The notes: generated by a model not told the origin, from the letters alone. DNA of 64,000 bases from FEN-1350 sp964643355 (GCA_964643355.1 CAZXPW010000001.1:62001-126000), one strand, 5' to 3'; shown: positions 9,169 to 18,185, numbered from the stretch's first letter. Numbers and translations are program-made.

Positions 9169-10719
9169 ATGACCGTACTGGCTGGAATTGACCTGGGAAC
9201 AACATTTTCCTCGTTGGCCGTGCTCAACAGCATTGGAAAACCGGAAATTGTCCCCAATGCCGAAGGCGAACGCATCACTCCATCGGTTGTTTTTTTCGAC
9301 GAGGAAGACAGCAAAATCATCCGTGTCGGGATCGAGGCGCTGAATTCCCGTCATCTGAATCCGGATCGGTCCGTTCGCTGGATCAAACGGTATTTGGGGG
9401 ACAGGACCTTCCAAAAAAACATTGACGGCAAATCCTGGACACCGGAGGAAATCTCCAGCTTGATTCTCAAAAAACTCAAGCAGGACGGTTCACGCGAGAA
9501 TGGGGAAATCCGCGATGTCGTTATCTCGGTCCCCGCTCATTTTGACGAAGTCCGTCGCAAGGCCACCATGGACGCGGGCAAACTCGCCGGGCTGAATGTC
9601 ATCGGAATCGTCAACGAACCCGTTGCTGCCGCTCTCTATTATGCCACGACCTGCGAAGTATCCGGAAAGATCATGGTCTATGATCTTGGCGGCGGCACTT
9701 TTGATGTGACCATCCTGGAAGTCGCGGGCCACGACATTCAGATCCTTTGTTCGCAGGGAGACCACGCCCTCGGCGGTATCGATTTTGACAAGAAAATCAT
9801 CGAACTGTTCCAACAACAATATCGTGAAAAGTTTAATACCGAGTTGATTAACGGCCCGGAGGATCAGGCCAAATATGAAGACGAAGCCGAAGACGTGAAA
9901 AAGACCCTGTCCCGCCGTCCCACCGCCAAAAAAATTCTCTATGGTTCGGCCGGAAGTCTCCGGGTCGAAATCACTCGGGAACAATTTGAACAGGCCATCG
10001 CTCCTTTGATCTCCCGAGCCGACATCCTTGTCGAGGTAATTCTCGAAGAAGCTAAATGCAAACCTTCCGACATCAACAAGGTTCTCCTCACCGGCGGAAG
10101 CACCCGGATTCCCCTGGTCCATCAACACATCCAGGCCAAATTCGGGTTCCCCCCAGAAAACTCCGTCAATGTGGACGAATGCGTCGCCCTTGGCGCCGCG
10201 ATTCAGGCCGGTCTGGTCCAGCTTCGCGAGAATCCCACTCAAGTCAGCCAGGGGATCGCCGGTGGTCTAAAAGACGTCAAACTCCGCGATGTCTGTAACC
10301 ACAGTTACGGAACAATCTGCGCACCTCGAGATCCTGAAACGGGACAGTATGTCATTGAGAACTCGATTATTCTCAAGAAGAATACGCCGTTGCCCTGCCA
10401 GTCCACCCAACGGTTTTTTACCATGGTCGCAGGGCAAACCCAACTTCAGGTTACGATTACGCAGGGAGAAGACAAAGATCCCGATTATGTCAACAAGATC
10501 GCGACCGAGGTCTTCGAACTGCCGCCCAACCGGCCGGCCAATCGCCCCATCAAAGTCACATACAGTTACGACCTCAACCAGCGTATGCATTGCTCGTTTG
10601 AAGACGAAGAATCCGGCCGTAAATTGGATGTGGAATTCTGCGCCGGGAATAACGGCGAATTGAACGAAACCAATGTTGAACATCGGGCCACTGAATTACA
10701 GAATTTTAAGGTGGAATGA
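9169..10719 (+). CDS. Divergent short Hsp70 (DnaK-family) chaperone lacking the lid
   Basis: An Hsp70-family ATPase of 516 residues, against about 610-640 for canonical DnaK. The nucleotide-binding domain is intact: IDLGTTFS at 6-13, VVISVPAHFD at about 117-126, the NEPVAAALYY segment at about 149, DLGGGTFDV at about 171-179 and LLTGGSTRIP at about 306-315. After about residue 350 the substrate-binding part is short and beta-rich (LPCQSTQRFFTMVAGQTQLQVTITQGED is recognisable as the SBD-beta start). The helical lid and acidic tail of DnaK are missing. The start has AAGGA eight bases upstream. Its stop overlaps the next ATG (ATGA), so translation is probably coupled to the J-domain protein. It would act at the cytoplasmic face of the membrane with its anchored partners. 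This is a specialised paralogue, not the housekeeping DnaK. Confidence 0.92.
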   Translation: MTVLAGIDLGTTFSSLAVLNSIGKPEIVPNAEGERITPSVVFFDEEDSKIIRVGIEALNSRHLNPDRSVRWIKRYLGDRTFQKNIDGKSWTPEEISSLILKKLKQDGSRENGEIRDVVISVPAHFDEVRRKATMDAGKLAGLNVIGIVNEPVAAALYYATTCEVSGKIMVYDLGGGTFDVTILEVAGHDIQILCSQGDHALGGIDFDKKIIELFQQQYREKFNTELINGPEDQAKYEDEAEDVKKTLSRRPTAKKILYGSAGSLRVEITREQFEQAIAPLISRADILVEVILEEAKCKPSDINKVLLTGGSTRIPLVHQHIQAKFGFPPENSVNVDECVALGAAIQAGLVQLRENPTQVSQGIAGGLKDVKLRDVCNHSYGTICAPRDPETGQYVIENSIILKKNTPLPCQSTQRFFTMVAGQTQLQVTITQGEDKDPDYVNKIATEVFELPPNRPANRPIKVTYSYDLNQRMHCSFEDEESGRKLDVEFCAGNNGELNETNVEHRATELQNFKVE

Positions 10720-11978
10720 TCTGGCTCCAACACCATATTCCGCAATTGTTGTTTGTCCTTCTGGTCCTGGCGACCGGGATCGTGTGGCTCCGTATGGCCT
10801 ATGGAGGCCGCGGAAATGTGTCGCCGCGAGGATTCTTCGGGGGTCGGCGGGATCCCGATCGTTTTGCATGCCGGGTGGAACTCCTGCAGGAAATGGAGAA
10901 GAACCAGCCCCGTTTTCTGTTTTCCGTCAGGATGAAAGGCCGAATTCGGGTCCCCTATAGTCATTTTGAGACCGATATCCGTCTTCGGATATACGATATT
11001 ACCGAAGGCGTTCGTAATCCTCTTCCCGTTTGTGTCACCGTGGAATCCTGGCGCTGTTCCCCGGACAATCCCGAGTTCTTCTTCCGCAGTTACAACGGAT
11101 GCATTCCGGACTCCGAATCCATTTTGTCGCACTGGGTCCAGATTGTAAAGATTCCAACGGACATTCTCCAGTTGTCCCACCCGGGCGATCGTAAACTTCA
11201 ATTCGCAATCGCCCTGCTCCCCCGCGGCGAAGACACCCCCCTCCAGACCGCTTCGACCACGATCCCCTGGCGGTCTCCCGCCATGGAATCTTCGGGGCTT
11301 GTGGATCTAACCCCTGCCAGTTCCGACACAGTTAATCAGGATCCGCCAGACGACTTGGACCAGTTCACCGAAGGGATTTGTATGAAAATCGCCGTCGCTG
11401 TCGGATCTCTGACCGGATCGATGACCATAGACGGACAAAAAATCCTTCAAGACTGGATCCAACATAAAATCCGCAATGCCAACAAACCGGATCACAAGGT
11501 CCGATTGGCCGAAATCCTGCCGTCTTCTCTCAAAGCCATGCTGGGCGAACCGATCGAAACCTCCGTCGAAGAAATTGTCGCGGCCTGTCACGACATCGCA
11601 ACCGAATTATCGACTGCCGAACGATATCAAATGATTCGATTGTGTCTTCTCATTACCGCTTCCAACGGCCGGATCGGCCAGACTGAAACCGCTTTGCTGG
11701 ATCAGATCGCCGTCGCTCTGGCCATCGATCCAGTCAAATTCCGAGCCATGGCCCAAAAACTGCTTCCTGTGGCCTCCCAGAACCAGGACAACCTCGAATT
11801 TGTTCTGGGCATTCACCCCGACATGACGCCTGAGCAAGCACGCCTTCGTCTCAATGAAGAATATCAAAAATGGAACGCTCGCGTCACCCACCCCGATCCG
11901 CACATTCAAGCCCAAGCCGAACAAATGCTTCGCTTAATCGGCCAAGCTCGTAATGTATATGTCGCTGCTGTTAAGTAA
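10716..11978 (+). CDS. DjlA-like membrane J-domain protein (TM, beta domain, TerB, C-terminal J domain)
   Basis: 420 residues, starting inside the stop codon of hsp70 (ATGA overlap). A TM helix lies at about 7-26 (IPQLLFVLLVLATGIVWL). An uncharacterised beta-rich domain of about 160 residues follows. A helical region at about 215-350 (FTEGICMKIAVAVGSLTGSM, ERYQMIRLCLLITASNGRIG) resembles TerB, and the C-terminus is J-like: a helix LRLNEEYQKWNARV, then HPD at residues 392-394, then a closing helix. TM + TerB + C-terminal J domain is the layout of DjlA, the membrane J protein that stimulates Hsp70 ATPase. With the preceding genes this completes an Hsp70-J-GrpE triad. The extra beta domain after the TM helix is not in E. 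coli DjlA and may bind the client. The J domain is divergent outside HPD, so confidence in it is moderate to good. Confidence 0.78.
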   Translation: MIWLQHHIPQLLFVLLVLATGIVWLRMAYGGRGNVSPRGFFGGRRDPDRFACRVELLQEMEKNQPRFLFSVRMKGRIRVPYSHFETDIRLRIYDITEGVRNPLPVCVTVESWRCSPDNPEFFFRSYNGCIPDSESILSHWVQIVKIPTDILQLSHPGDRKLQFAIALLPRGEDTPLQTASTTIPWRSPAMESSGLVDLTPASSDTVNQDPPDDLDQFTEGICMKIAVAVGSLTGSMTIDGQKILQDWIQHKIRNANKPDHKVRLAEILPSSLKAMLGEPIETSVEEIVAACHDIATELSTAERYQMIRLCLLITASNGRIGQTETALLDQIAVALAIDPVKFRAMAQKLLPVASQNQDNLEFVLGIHPDMTPEQARLRLNEEYQKWNARVTHPDPHIQAQAEQMLRLIGQARNVYVAAVK

Positions 11979-12313
11979 TGATGCCTGCCGTACAATCAGA
12001 CGATTTCCGTCTCCTGGTTTTCTACAATTTTGTGATTGCATTCAAGTCCTCTATCCGATATAGTGATGGGTGTGTACCTGAGCCAGAGTTAAGCCGCAAT
12101 TCGCTGGAACTCTAGGGAGAGAATCTGGAATTCGCGGATTGAAAGCCAGAACACGGGCAAAGGGTAGGAGAACCATGTGATGCAAAACGAAAAACGATCT
12201 GGAGATGAGCTCCGGAGCATTTTCCGGTTCCTTCCTACATATCCGTATAAGCATCGATCGGTCAATTCGCGAACGACTGTTTTGCCTCGGAATCCATAAA
12301 GGACCGCATTTCT
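11979..12313. other. Intergenic region upstream of the response regulator
   Basis: 335 bases with no credible gene. A small hairpin (AGACG/CGTCT near 11999-12013, then CCTGGTTTT) may end the chaperone operon weakly. The candidate promoter at 12036-12064 is listed separately and would leave a leader of about 240 nt before the response regulator. Nothing else is recognised. Confidence 0.4.
12036..12064 (+). promoter_or_regulatory. Candidate sigma70-type promoter for the LuxR response regulator
   Basis: TTGCAT (12036-12041) and TATAGT (12059-12064) are separated by 17 bases. The -10 differs from consensus at one position and the -35 matches only at its first three, so this is plausible rather than certain. 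Confidence 0.35.
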
Positions 12314-12964
12314 ATGCCCATCAAGATCCTTCTTGTTGACGACCACGAAATCATGCGGGAAGGAATGTGCGCCCTGCTGAAACGGCTACCGGATCTCGAA
12401 ATCGTCGGACAGGCCTCCGATGGTCGTTCCGGAATCAGCTTGGCTAAAGAGTTTTCTCCCGACATCGTCATCATGGACATCGGAATGCCCAATCTAAACG
12501 GCATCGAAGCCACTCGGCAGCTTCTAACGGATAATCCACGGTTAAAAGTCATGGCCCTTTCGACCCACAGCGATGGCACTATCGTCGCCAAAATGCTCAA
12601 GGCCGGCGCCAGCGGTTATATGTTGAAGGAGTCCGCTTTTTCTGAACTGATGGAAGGTATCGCCGCCATGATGGAGGGCAAGACCTACTTGTGTTCGAGG
12701 ATTTCCAAGGTCGTTTTCTCAGATTATGTCACCATGCTCTCCAGTCCCCAATGGCCCGGCGGAGAAACTCTGACCAGTCGCGAAAATGAGGTTCTTCAAC
12801 TCGTCGCCGAAGGAAAAACCTCAAAGGAAATATCGCAAATCCTCAATGTCAGCGTCAAAACCATCGATTCTCACCGAGAACACATCATGGAAAAACTCAG
12901 TATCCACAATGTCGCAGGCCTGACAAAATATGCCGTCCGAGAAGGGATTACATCTCCCTGGTAA
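12314..12964 (+). CDS. NarL/FixJ-family response regulator
   Basis: 216 residues with the standard two-domain build. The receiver starts ILLVDDHEIMREG, with acidic residues Asp9/Asp10, phospho-acceptor Asp55 (DIVIMDIGMPNLNG), the conserved Thr/Ser region MALSTHSD and Lys in YMLKESAF. A LuxR-type helix-turn-helix begins at about 149 (LTSRENEVLQLVAEGKTSKEIS) and ends with VKTIDSHREHIMEKL. It is a DNA-binding transcription regulator controlled by phosphorylation. AAAGGA lies at 12297-12302 with correct spacing. No histidine kinase is next to it; the kinase at 5.3-7.6 kb is a hybrid on the other strand and could be the partner only by inference. A strong terminator follows at 13131. Its targets are unknown. 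Confidence 0.93.
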   Translation: MPIKILLVDDHEIMREGMCALLKRLPDLEIVGQASDGRSGISLAKEFSPDIVIMDIGMPNLNGIEATRQLLTDNPRLKVMALSTHSDGTIVAKMLKAGASGYMLKESAFSELMEGIAAMMEGKTYLCSRISKVVFSDYVTMLSSPQWPGGETLTSRENEVLQLVAEGKTSKEISQILNVSVKTIDSHREHIMEKLSIHNVAGLTKYAVREGITSPW

Positions 12965-13130
12965 GTCCTTGATCTTTCATCACGAAAACCATTTTCCAAG
13001 CCAAATCGGTAATTTTCCTGGCCTAAATTAGGTATTTTCCCCCGTATATGAAAATCCCAATTAATCCGATATACTCGTATCGGACTCTATCGAAGCTCCT
13101 TCACTACCGACAGCGTTGCCTGTAAACGCG
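12965..13130. other. 3' region after the response regulator with two palindromes
   Basis: Together with the terminator this makes a gap of 306 bases. It holds CCTAA-A-TTAGG (13022-13032) and TCCGATA-N6-TATCGGA (13065-13084). A near-repeat GGTAATTTTCC / GGTATTTTCC flanks the first palindrome. No gene is seen. Whether these are operators or RNA hairpins in the 3' end of the regulator mRNA cannot be told. Confidence 0.35.
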
Positions 13131-13172
13131 AATCCCGGTCTGACCCACCCACTCCAGACCGGGATTTTTTGG
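13131..13172 (+). terminator. Rho-independent terminator of the response regulator transcript
   Basis: A perfect 12-bp inverted repeat (AATCCCGGTCTG at 13131-13142, CAGACCGGGATT at 13155-13166) with a 12-nt loop runs straight into a T tract on the plus strand. Confidence 0.85.
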
Positions 13173-13270
13173 GAAACGACTCCCGCAATTGTCGTTATCC
13201 CAGACACGATATGAAGGGATCAAGCTCTCCCTATTCCCATTGTGGTTATTGCATCGCTTGGAGATTTCCG

Positions 13271-15070
13271 CTATTTCTTTGCCGCTTCCAATGCCTGATC
13301 AATCCATATGAATCCACCGGGCCATTCACTGGTCGCCGTGACTTGATTGGCTTTGGCCACCGTCATGAACTGATCATAAATGTTCTGTGGATCCGTTTCA
13401 AACGGCCATTCAATCTGGTTCTCTTCAGCTCGCTTACGATACGCCTTCCAGTCCCGCAATAACGAATAAAAAACGGGCAACTGAGCAATTCTTACGCGAT
13501 TGGCGATCTCTTCTTGTCCTTCGGCCGCCGTTTCCGCCGCCTTCAGATGCTGCCAGCCCTCGACTAAAACCTCGAGCGGCAAAAACGACGGCGCCGGATC
13601 ATTCCCCGTCAAACAGCCAAGATAGTACCCGCTCTTGTCCACCGAATCATGAATGACGGTCAGATAGGCCTCAATCGAATCCGCCGCCGGCCCATAATAC
13701 CCTGCCAGAAATTCTCGCATCAGTTTGCGGTCATCCTGGTTGGGATTCCATAGCAGCTTGGCCAGCATCCACGCCCGTAACTCGGCCATATCCGCGCCAT
13801 AACTGGTATAAGCCCCCTGTTCAAATATCCCCTTCACCCCGTGATTGACAAAAAATCGGATATTCGGGCCAATGACACGAAGATTGGGATGCGGCCGCAT
13901 ATAATGGTTAAAGTTCGTCGTATAATCCCAAATATACAACCGATTGCAAATTTGGGACCATCCCTGAATGTCGTCGCGAAACGCCGCGTTACGCTCGTGT
14001 TCCAGAGGCACGCTGAAGGAGCATTCAATACTGCACAATCGCACAATTGTCTTATCGTTCGGTTTGGTCACCTTCGGGGGTTTTCGAGTGTACTGATAAG
14101 CCAGCGTATCAATGCTCACATGGGGCATGTCCCTGTTGATTTCTTCGGCAACCGCATTGACAAACCGCAACAGGGTCCCGGCTCTCGATCCTTCCTCTCG
14201 ATCGATCGCGGTACACGCCGGACATTGACAACTTCCGAACCAATCATTTTGCGATACCGATGCGATCGTTGCCGTCGGATTATTTTTCAATCCGGCCTTG
14301 AGGTTCTGGATTAATTCGGCCCTCATATCCGCATTGGTCAGGCAAAGCTGCGCTTGCTCATATTTGCGATTTCCATCGATCATACTGAACCAGTCCGGAT
14401 GTTCGGCAAAGTATTTCTCCGGCGGAATCAGCGGATAAAAAGTGTGGACAAATCCATAATACTGGTGCCGTCCTCCGCGTTTCTCGTCCAATTGGTGTGC
14501 CTGACCGTTGCACTTATTTTTCGCCGACCAGTCGCCGTTAAACGCGTCGTACCAAAATACCTCCCGATATTCCAGCGGAGGCACATACCGAATTTGAACC
14601 GCTTGGACTTTCAGCGTTGGTCTGTGCGGGATGGTGCTGGCCTTCGATGACCACCATCGACAGCCGACGACATCCTCCAGAAACGAATACACGGCATACA
14701 AAGTCCCGCGCGGCGCATGTCCGGTCAGGAACAGATCTCCCCCCTTTTGGGCGATGAAAATCCCCTCCGATCCCAAGTCGTCCGTCTTCAAATTCGGATC
14801 CAACATGGTTGCCGCTTGCTTACCGACAAAAATTCCCGCCCCCGTTTGGGGCCGTTGGGTCTGAATGTCAAATCCGGATCCCGTAACCTCTTTCAGAATG
14901 GTGGCCAATTCTTCGGCCGCATAGCGTTCTGTCACTCTCGCATCCGGTCCGACCACAATCGCCGCTTTTGCATGTCCATTCTCCGCCAGAATCACTTCTT
15001 CCTCGGCCCCGGCCGTCCACATTCCAGTTCCAGCCGCCAACACCCCCATCCAAACCATCCATCGATTCAT
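13271..15070 (-). CDS. Secreted DUF4838 protein (putative glycoside hydrolase-related)
   Basis: 599 residues with an N-terminal signal peptide (about 1-22, MNRWMVWMGVLAAGTGMWTA, cleavage near AGA-EEE). The start has GGAGGG upstream at good spacing. Residues about 25-160 (AAEELATILKEVTGSGFDIQ) form an alpha-glucuronidase/hexosaminidase-like N-terminal domain that often precedes GH20/GH67-type barrels. The remaining barrel (for example QLCLTNADMRAELIQNLKAG, ASVSQNDWFGSCQCPACTAID, KGIFEQGAYTSYGADMAELR) matches what I know of DUF4838, a family common in planctomycetes and Verrucomicrobia. The reaction is not established for the family; a role in exported polysaccharide breakdown is inferred. It is monocistronic as far as can be seen, convergent with the response regulator, whose terminator lies between them. 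Confidence 0.85.
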   Translation of the reverse strand: MNRWMVWMGVLAAGTGMWTAGAEEEVILAENGHAKAAIVVGPDARVTERYAAEELATILKEVTGSGFDIQTQRPQTGAGIFVGKQAATMLDPNLKTDDLGSEGIFIAQKGGDLFLTGHAPRGTLYAVYSFLEDVVGCRWWSSKASTIPHRPTLKVQAVQIRYVPPLEYREVFWYDAFNGDWSAKNKCNGQAHQLDEKRGGRHQYYGFVHTFYPLIPPEKYFAEHPDWFSMIDGNRKYEQAQLCLTNADMRAELIQNLKAGLKNNPTATIASVSQNDWFGSCQCPACTAIDREEGSRAGTLLRFVNAVAEEINRDMPHVSIDTLAYQYTRKPPKVTKPNDKTIVRLCSIECSFSVPLEHERNAAFRDDIQGWSQICNRLYIWDYTTNFNHYMRPHPNLRVIGPNIRFFVNHGVKGIFEQGAYTSYGADMAELRAWMLAKLLWNPNQDDRKLMREFLAGYYGPAADSIEAYLTVIHDSVDKSGYYLGCLTGNDPAPSFLPLEVLVEGWQHLKAAETAAEGQEEIANRVRIAQLPVFYSLLRDWKAYRKRAEENQIEWPFETDPQNIYDQFMTVAKANQVTATSEWPGGFIWIDQALEAAKK

Positions 15071-15231
15071 TTTTGTCCCTCCAATGGAATAATTGTTCCC
15101 TCTGATCTGCCGACAATTTCGGATCTCATTGTACGCCCATCGCCTCCAATCAACAAGATATTAATGGTTGTCGCTGATGACCTGTCCGTTTCCAAGCCGA
15201 CAACAACGAAGATCAAATTCAAATCGTTCGC

Positions 15232-15969
15232 TTATCTTTTGTATAGTACATCTCCGTGCAATGAAATCGTAATATCCTCCGCCAGCAGTTTCGATCCACT
15301 CCGTTCGAGGGCCAGTTTTGCGATTTGTGAAAGACCGCCACAACAAGGAACTTCCATGTGGATCACTGTCAAACTCTTCGGTTGGGCAATTCGTAGGATT
15401 TCGGACAGCTTGCCGACATACAATTCGCTATCATCAAGCTTGGGACAACCCATCACCACACTGCGGCCTTTTAGAAACCTCGCATGAAAATCCCCCATGG
15501 CAAACGGCACACAATCAGCCGTCAAGAGCAAATCCGCTCCCTGTAGGCATTTGGCCACCGGCGAAATCAGCGCCAGTTGTACCGGCCAGTGCGTCAGCTC
15601 TGACACCGCCGGAACAGATACCGCATCAGACGCGGAAACGCCCACCGAACGCTGCCGTAAATTCTGTTGCCGCATCCCTGGACAAACGAAACCAGCCGCC
15701 GCCGGGGCAGGCGTCGCTGCCGCCGTCTGCCGCGCCAAATGTTCCTTCACCGCATGTTCGTCGAAGTCGGCCGACTCCCTCTGTTCGATGGTAATCGCAC
15801 CCTGGGGGCAGTGCCCCAGACAGGCGCCAAGTCCGTCACAATAGATGTCGCTGACCAGACGGGCCTTTCCGTTAACCATGTGGATCGCGCCTTCGACGCA
15901 GGCCGACACGCACAGACCGCAGCCGTTGCACTTCCTCTCGTCAATCTTGACAATATTTCGTACTGACAT
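15232..15969 (-). CDS. 4Fe-4S ferredoxin-domain protein associated with Hcp
   Basis: 245 residues. The N-terminus carries two cluster motifs: CNGCGLCVSACVEGA (about 14-28) and a second, looser set, CDGLGACLGHCP (about 44-55). A linker rich in Ala and Pro follows, then a conserved C-terminal region ending MEVPCCGGLSQIAKLALE. That architecture is the one I associate with ferredoxin-like proteins encoded next to hybrid cluster protein in anaerobes, probably the electron donor to Hcp or a cluster-related partner. The ATG follows AAGGATG. It lies 115 bases downstream of hcp with a hairpin in between, so it may be read at a lower level from the same promoter. Cytoplasmic. Identity as an Fe-S protein is secure; the donor role is inferred from position. 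Confidence 0.88.
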   Translation of the reverse strand: MSVRNIVKIDERKCNGCGLCVSACVEGAIHMVNGKARLVSDIYCDGLGACLGHCPQGAITIEQRESADFDEHAVKEHLARQTAAATPAPAAAGFVCPGMRQQNLRQRSVGVSASDAVSVPAVSELTHWPVQLALISPVAKCLQGADLLLTADCVPFAMGDFHARFLKGRSVVMGCPKLDDSELYVGKLSEILRIAQPKSLTVIHMEVPCCGGLSQIAKLALERSGSKLLAEDITISLHGDVLYKR

Positions 15970-16003
15970 CGTACATCCTTGCCCGGCCTCGCCGGACGCT
16001 GAA

Positions 16004-16034
16004 GAGAAAGCCCCGTATATATCGGGGCTTTCTT
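16004..16034 (-). terminator. Hairpin between hcp and the ferredoxin gene (terminator or attenuator)
   Basis: GAAAGCCCCG (16006-16015) and CGGGGCTTTC (16023-16032) form a perfect 10-bp stem with a 7-nt loop. Reading on the minus strand the stem is followed by TCTCTT, a weak U-rich tail, so partial termination after hcp is likely. Confidence 0.55.
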
Positions 16035-16084
16035 TCCAAACCCTAAATACTATATCCTATATCCCTTCTAACTTGCCCCTTCGC

Positions 16085-17734
16085 TTACTTTCCAAGGATG
16101 GCCTCTAAATCATCCTTCGCATTTGATATCGGCGAGATGTTGAACTTCTCGACCAGCACCTTGAGCACATCCGCGCTGATAAACGCCGGCAGAGAGGGGC
16201 CGATCTTGATGTTCTTGATGCCCAGGTGCAACAGCGTCAGTAGGATGCACACGGCTTTCTGCTCATACCAGCTCAGGATCATCGACAGCGGCAGATCGTC
16301 GACGCCGCAGTTGAACACCCCGGCCAGCGCCACCGCAATCTGGATCGCCGAATACGCATCGTTACACTGTCCGATATCCAGCAACCGCGGAATCCCGCCG
16401 ATGTCGCCGAATTCGAGCTTGTTAAACCGGTATTTTCCGCACGCCAATGTCAGGATAACACAATCCTTTGGAACCGCCTGCGCAAATTCGGTATAATAAT
16501 TCCGACCCGACTTGGCCCCGTCGCAGCCGCCGATCAGGAAAAATCGCCGGATCTTGCCGGCCTTGACCGCGTCAATTACCGTTGGGGCCACGCTCATCAC
16601 CGCGTTGTGCCCGAATCCAACCGTTATGAATTTGGGTTCCACATCTGCCGCAAATCCGGGTGCCGCTATCGCCGCCTCAATCACCGGTGCAAAATTACCG
16701 TCGGCAATGTGTTTGACGCCCGGCCAGGCCACCAGCCCAGAGGTGAAAATACGGTCGAGATAACTATCCCGGGGCTTTTGAATACAGTTGGTCGTCATCA
16801 GGATCGCGCCTGGAAACGCGTCGAATTCCTTCTGCTGATCCTGCCACGCCCCGCCATAGTTGCCGACCAGATGCTTGTACTTCTTCAGTCCGGGATACGC
16901 CAGGCATGGCAGCATTTCACCATGCGTATAGATATTTATCCCCTTACCCTCCGTCTGCTTAAGCAACATCTCGAGATCTTTCAGATCGTGTCCGGACACC
17001 AGAATCGCCTTGCCTTTTACCGGCGTCACTCGCACTTTTGTCGGCTCTGGATGCCCATAGGTTCCCGTATTGGCCGCATCCAATAACCCCATCACCTTTA
17101 GGTTTATTTCGCCAACTTTCAGTGCCATCGCCACCAGCGCATTCGGATCCTTGGCCTTCTCGCTTGCCAGAAAATCCAATGCCTCATGAAAAAATGCAAA
17201 TACGGTATCATCCTGTCGTCCCAGGATCAAAGCGTGATCGGCATACGCCGCCGTGCCTTTCAATCCATACAAGATCAGGTCCTGCAATCCCGTGATCGTC
17301 GTCCCCTGTCCGGCCGTCCGTTTCTCGATCCCCACCTCCAGCGCCTGCGCGATCAGCCCCGCCCGGTCCTTGGCCGGCTGCCACTGGGCCGGCCCGTTGA
17401 ACGACTCGGCCCCGCGCCCCGCCTTCTGACACGCCGATTCATACAGTCCTCTGGCCTGACCCAGCACTGTCGATCCCTTCCGAATCAGTCCCTCGATCCG
17501 AGCCGGGTCGAAATTTACATTGGTTACCGTCGTAAATAGCCCCTCGATTACAAACCGGTCAACCCCAGCATCCCGGACCCCAAGCTGCCGTGCCCGATGC
17601 GCATACCGCGAAATCCCTTCACATGCATAAATCAGCAGATCCTGCAGCGCCGCCGTCTCCGGATCCTTCCCGCATACGCCCATCTTCGTACATCCGGTTC
17701 CCTTTGCCGTCTGTTCACATTGGTAACAATACAT
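16085..17734 (-). CDS. hcp: Hydroxylamine reductase / hybrid cluster protein, class I
   Basis: 549 residues, full length for a class I prismane protein. The N-terminal cluster motif is Cys3-x2-Cys6-x8-Cys15-x5-Cys21 (YCYQCEQTAKGTGCTKMGVC), the [4Fe-4S] spacing typical of strict anaerobes rather than the longer enterobacterial spacing. Ligands of the hybrid 4Fe-2S-2O cluster are visible later: GHDLKDLEMLL (about 245), the HGEMLPCLAYP segment (about 270), TTNCIQKP (about 315), and GGCDGAKSGRNYYTEFA with a downstream CGKYRFNK and SWYEQKAVC. Hcp reduces nitric oxide and/or hydroxylamine and has protein S-nitrosylase roles in other species. The ATG has AAGGAAAGG upstream. It is the third gene behind an Rrf2 regulator and a cupin, fitting an NO-stress operon. 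Confidence 0.97.
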   Translation of the reverse strand: MYCYQCEQTAKGTGCTKMGVCGKDPETAALQDLLIYACEGISRYAHRARQLGVRDAGVDRFVIEGLFTTVTNVNFDPARIEGLIRKGSTVLGQARGLYESACQKAGRGAESFNGPAQWQPAKDRAGLIAQALEVGIEKRTAGQGTTITGLQDLILYGLKGTAAYADHALILGRQDDTVFAFFHEALDFLASEKAKDPNALVAMALKVGEINLKVMGLLDAANTGTYGHPEPTKVRVTPVKGKAILVSGHDLKDLEMLLKQTEGKGINIYTHGEMLPCLAYPGLKKYKHLVGNYGGAWQDQQKEFDAFPGAILMTTNCIQKPRDSYLDRIFTSGLVAWPGVKHIADGNFAPVIEAAIAAPGFAADVEPKFITVGFGHNAVMSVAPTVIDAVKAGKIRRFFLIGGCDGAKSGRNYYTEFAQAVPKDCVILTLACGKYRFNKLEFGDIGGIPRLLDIGQCNDAYSAIQIAVALAGVFNCGVDDLPLSMILSWYEQKAVCILLTLLHLGIKNIKIGPSLPAFISADVLKVLVEKFNISPISNAKDDLEAILGK

Positions 17735-17831
17735 GATTCATTCCTTTCCTTGTTCTTTCACCCGAGTTTTCTCGGTTTTCGTTCCTCGGCGATTCTACGG
17801 CTCATATTCGTTCGTAATCGGAAATTGAAAA

Positions 17832-18185
17832 CTACTTTGCTCTCACCATAATCAGTAACATTTTGAACCTCTCCCCCGCCGTCACCGCGTGTGGGACATT
17901 AGCCGGCATGATTACCAGTTCCCCAGCCGTCGCTTCCACATCCCGGCCCCCGATCGTCAGCGTCGCCTTGCCGTCCAGCACCTCAACCACCGCATCGTAC
18001 GGGCTGGTATGCTCTGATAACCGTTGGCCTCGGTCGAACGCAAACAGGGTCAGATTTCCCACGGGTTTATCGAGGATGGCTTTGCTGACGATCGAGTCGG
18101 TCGCATACTCGATAAGCCCGGCTGGATTCTGAGGCGAGGCGATACAATCCTTTAAGACGAAGCTTTTGGAATTGGTCGTGGTCAT
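17832..18185 (-). CDS. Small cupin-domain protein
   Basis: 117 residues making one beta-barrel cupin. The core runs from about 55 to 105 (DAVVEVLDGKATLTIGGRDV, then GELVIMPANVPHAVTAGERF), with a conserved His in the second motif as a likely metal ligand; the first motif has HTSPYDAVVEVLDG. A good AGGATC ribosome site precedes the ATG. It lies 24 bases downstream of the Rrf2 regulator and 97 bases upstream of hcp, so all three are probably one transcript. Small cupins of this type are frequent neighbours of nitrosative/oxidative-stress genes, but the substrate is unknown. Cytoplasmic; no signal peptide. Confidence 0.88.
   Translation of the reverse strand: MTTTNSKSFVLKDCIASPQNPAGLIEYATDSIVSKAILDKPVGNLTLFAFDRGQRLSEHTSPYDAVVEVLDGKATLTIGGRDVEATAGELVIMPANVPHAVTAGERFKMLLIMVRAK

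Noticed and set aside
13022..13084. Palindromes after the response regulator as an attachment site or CRISPR-like repeat
   Set aside because: The two palindromes differ in sequence, are single copy and there is no integrase or cas gene.
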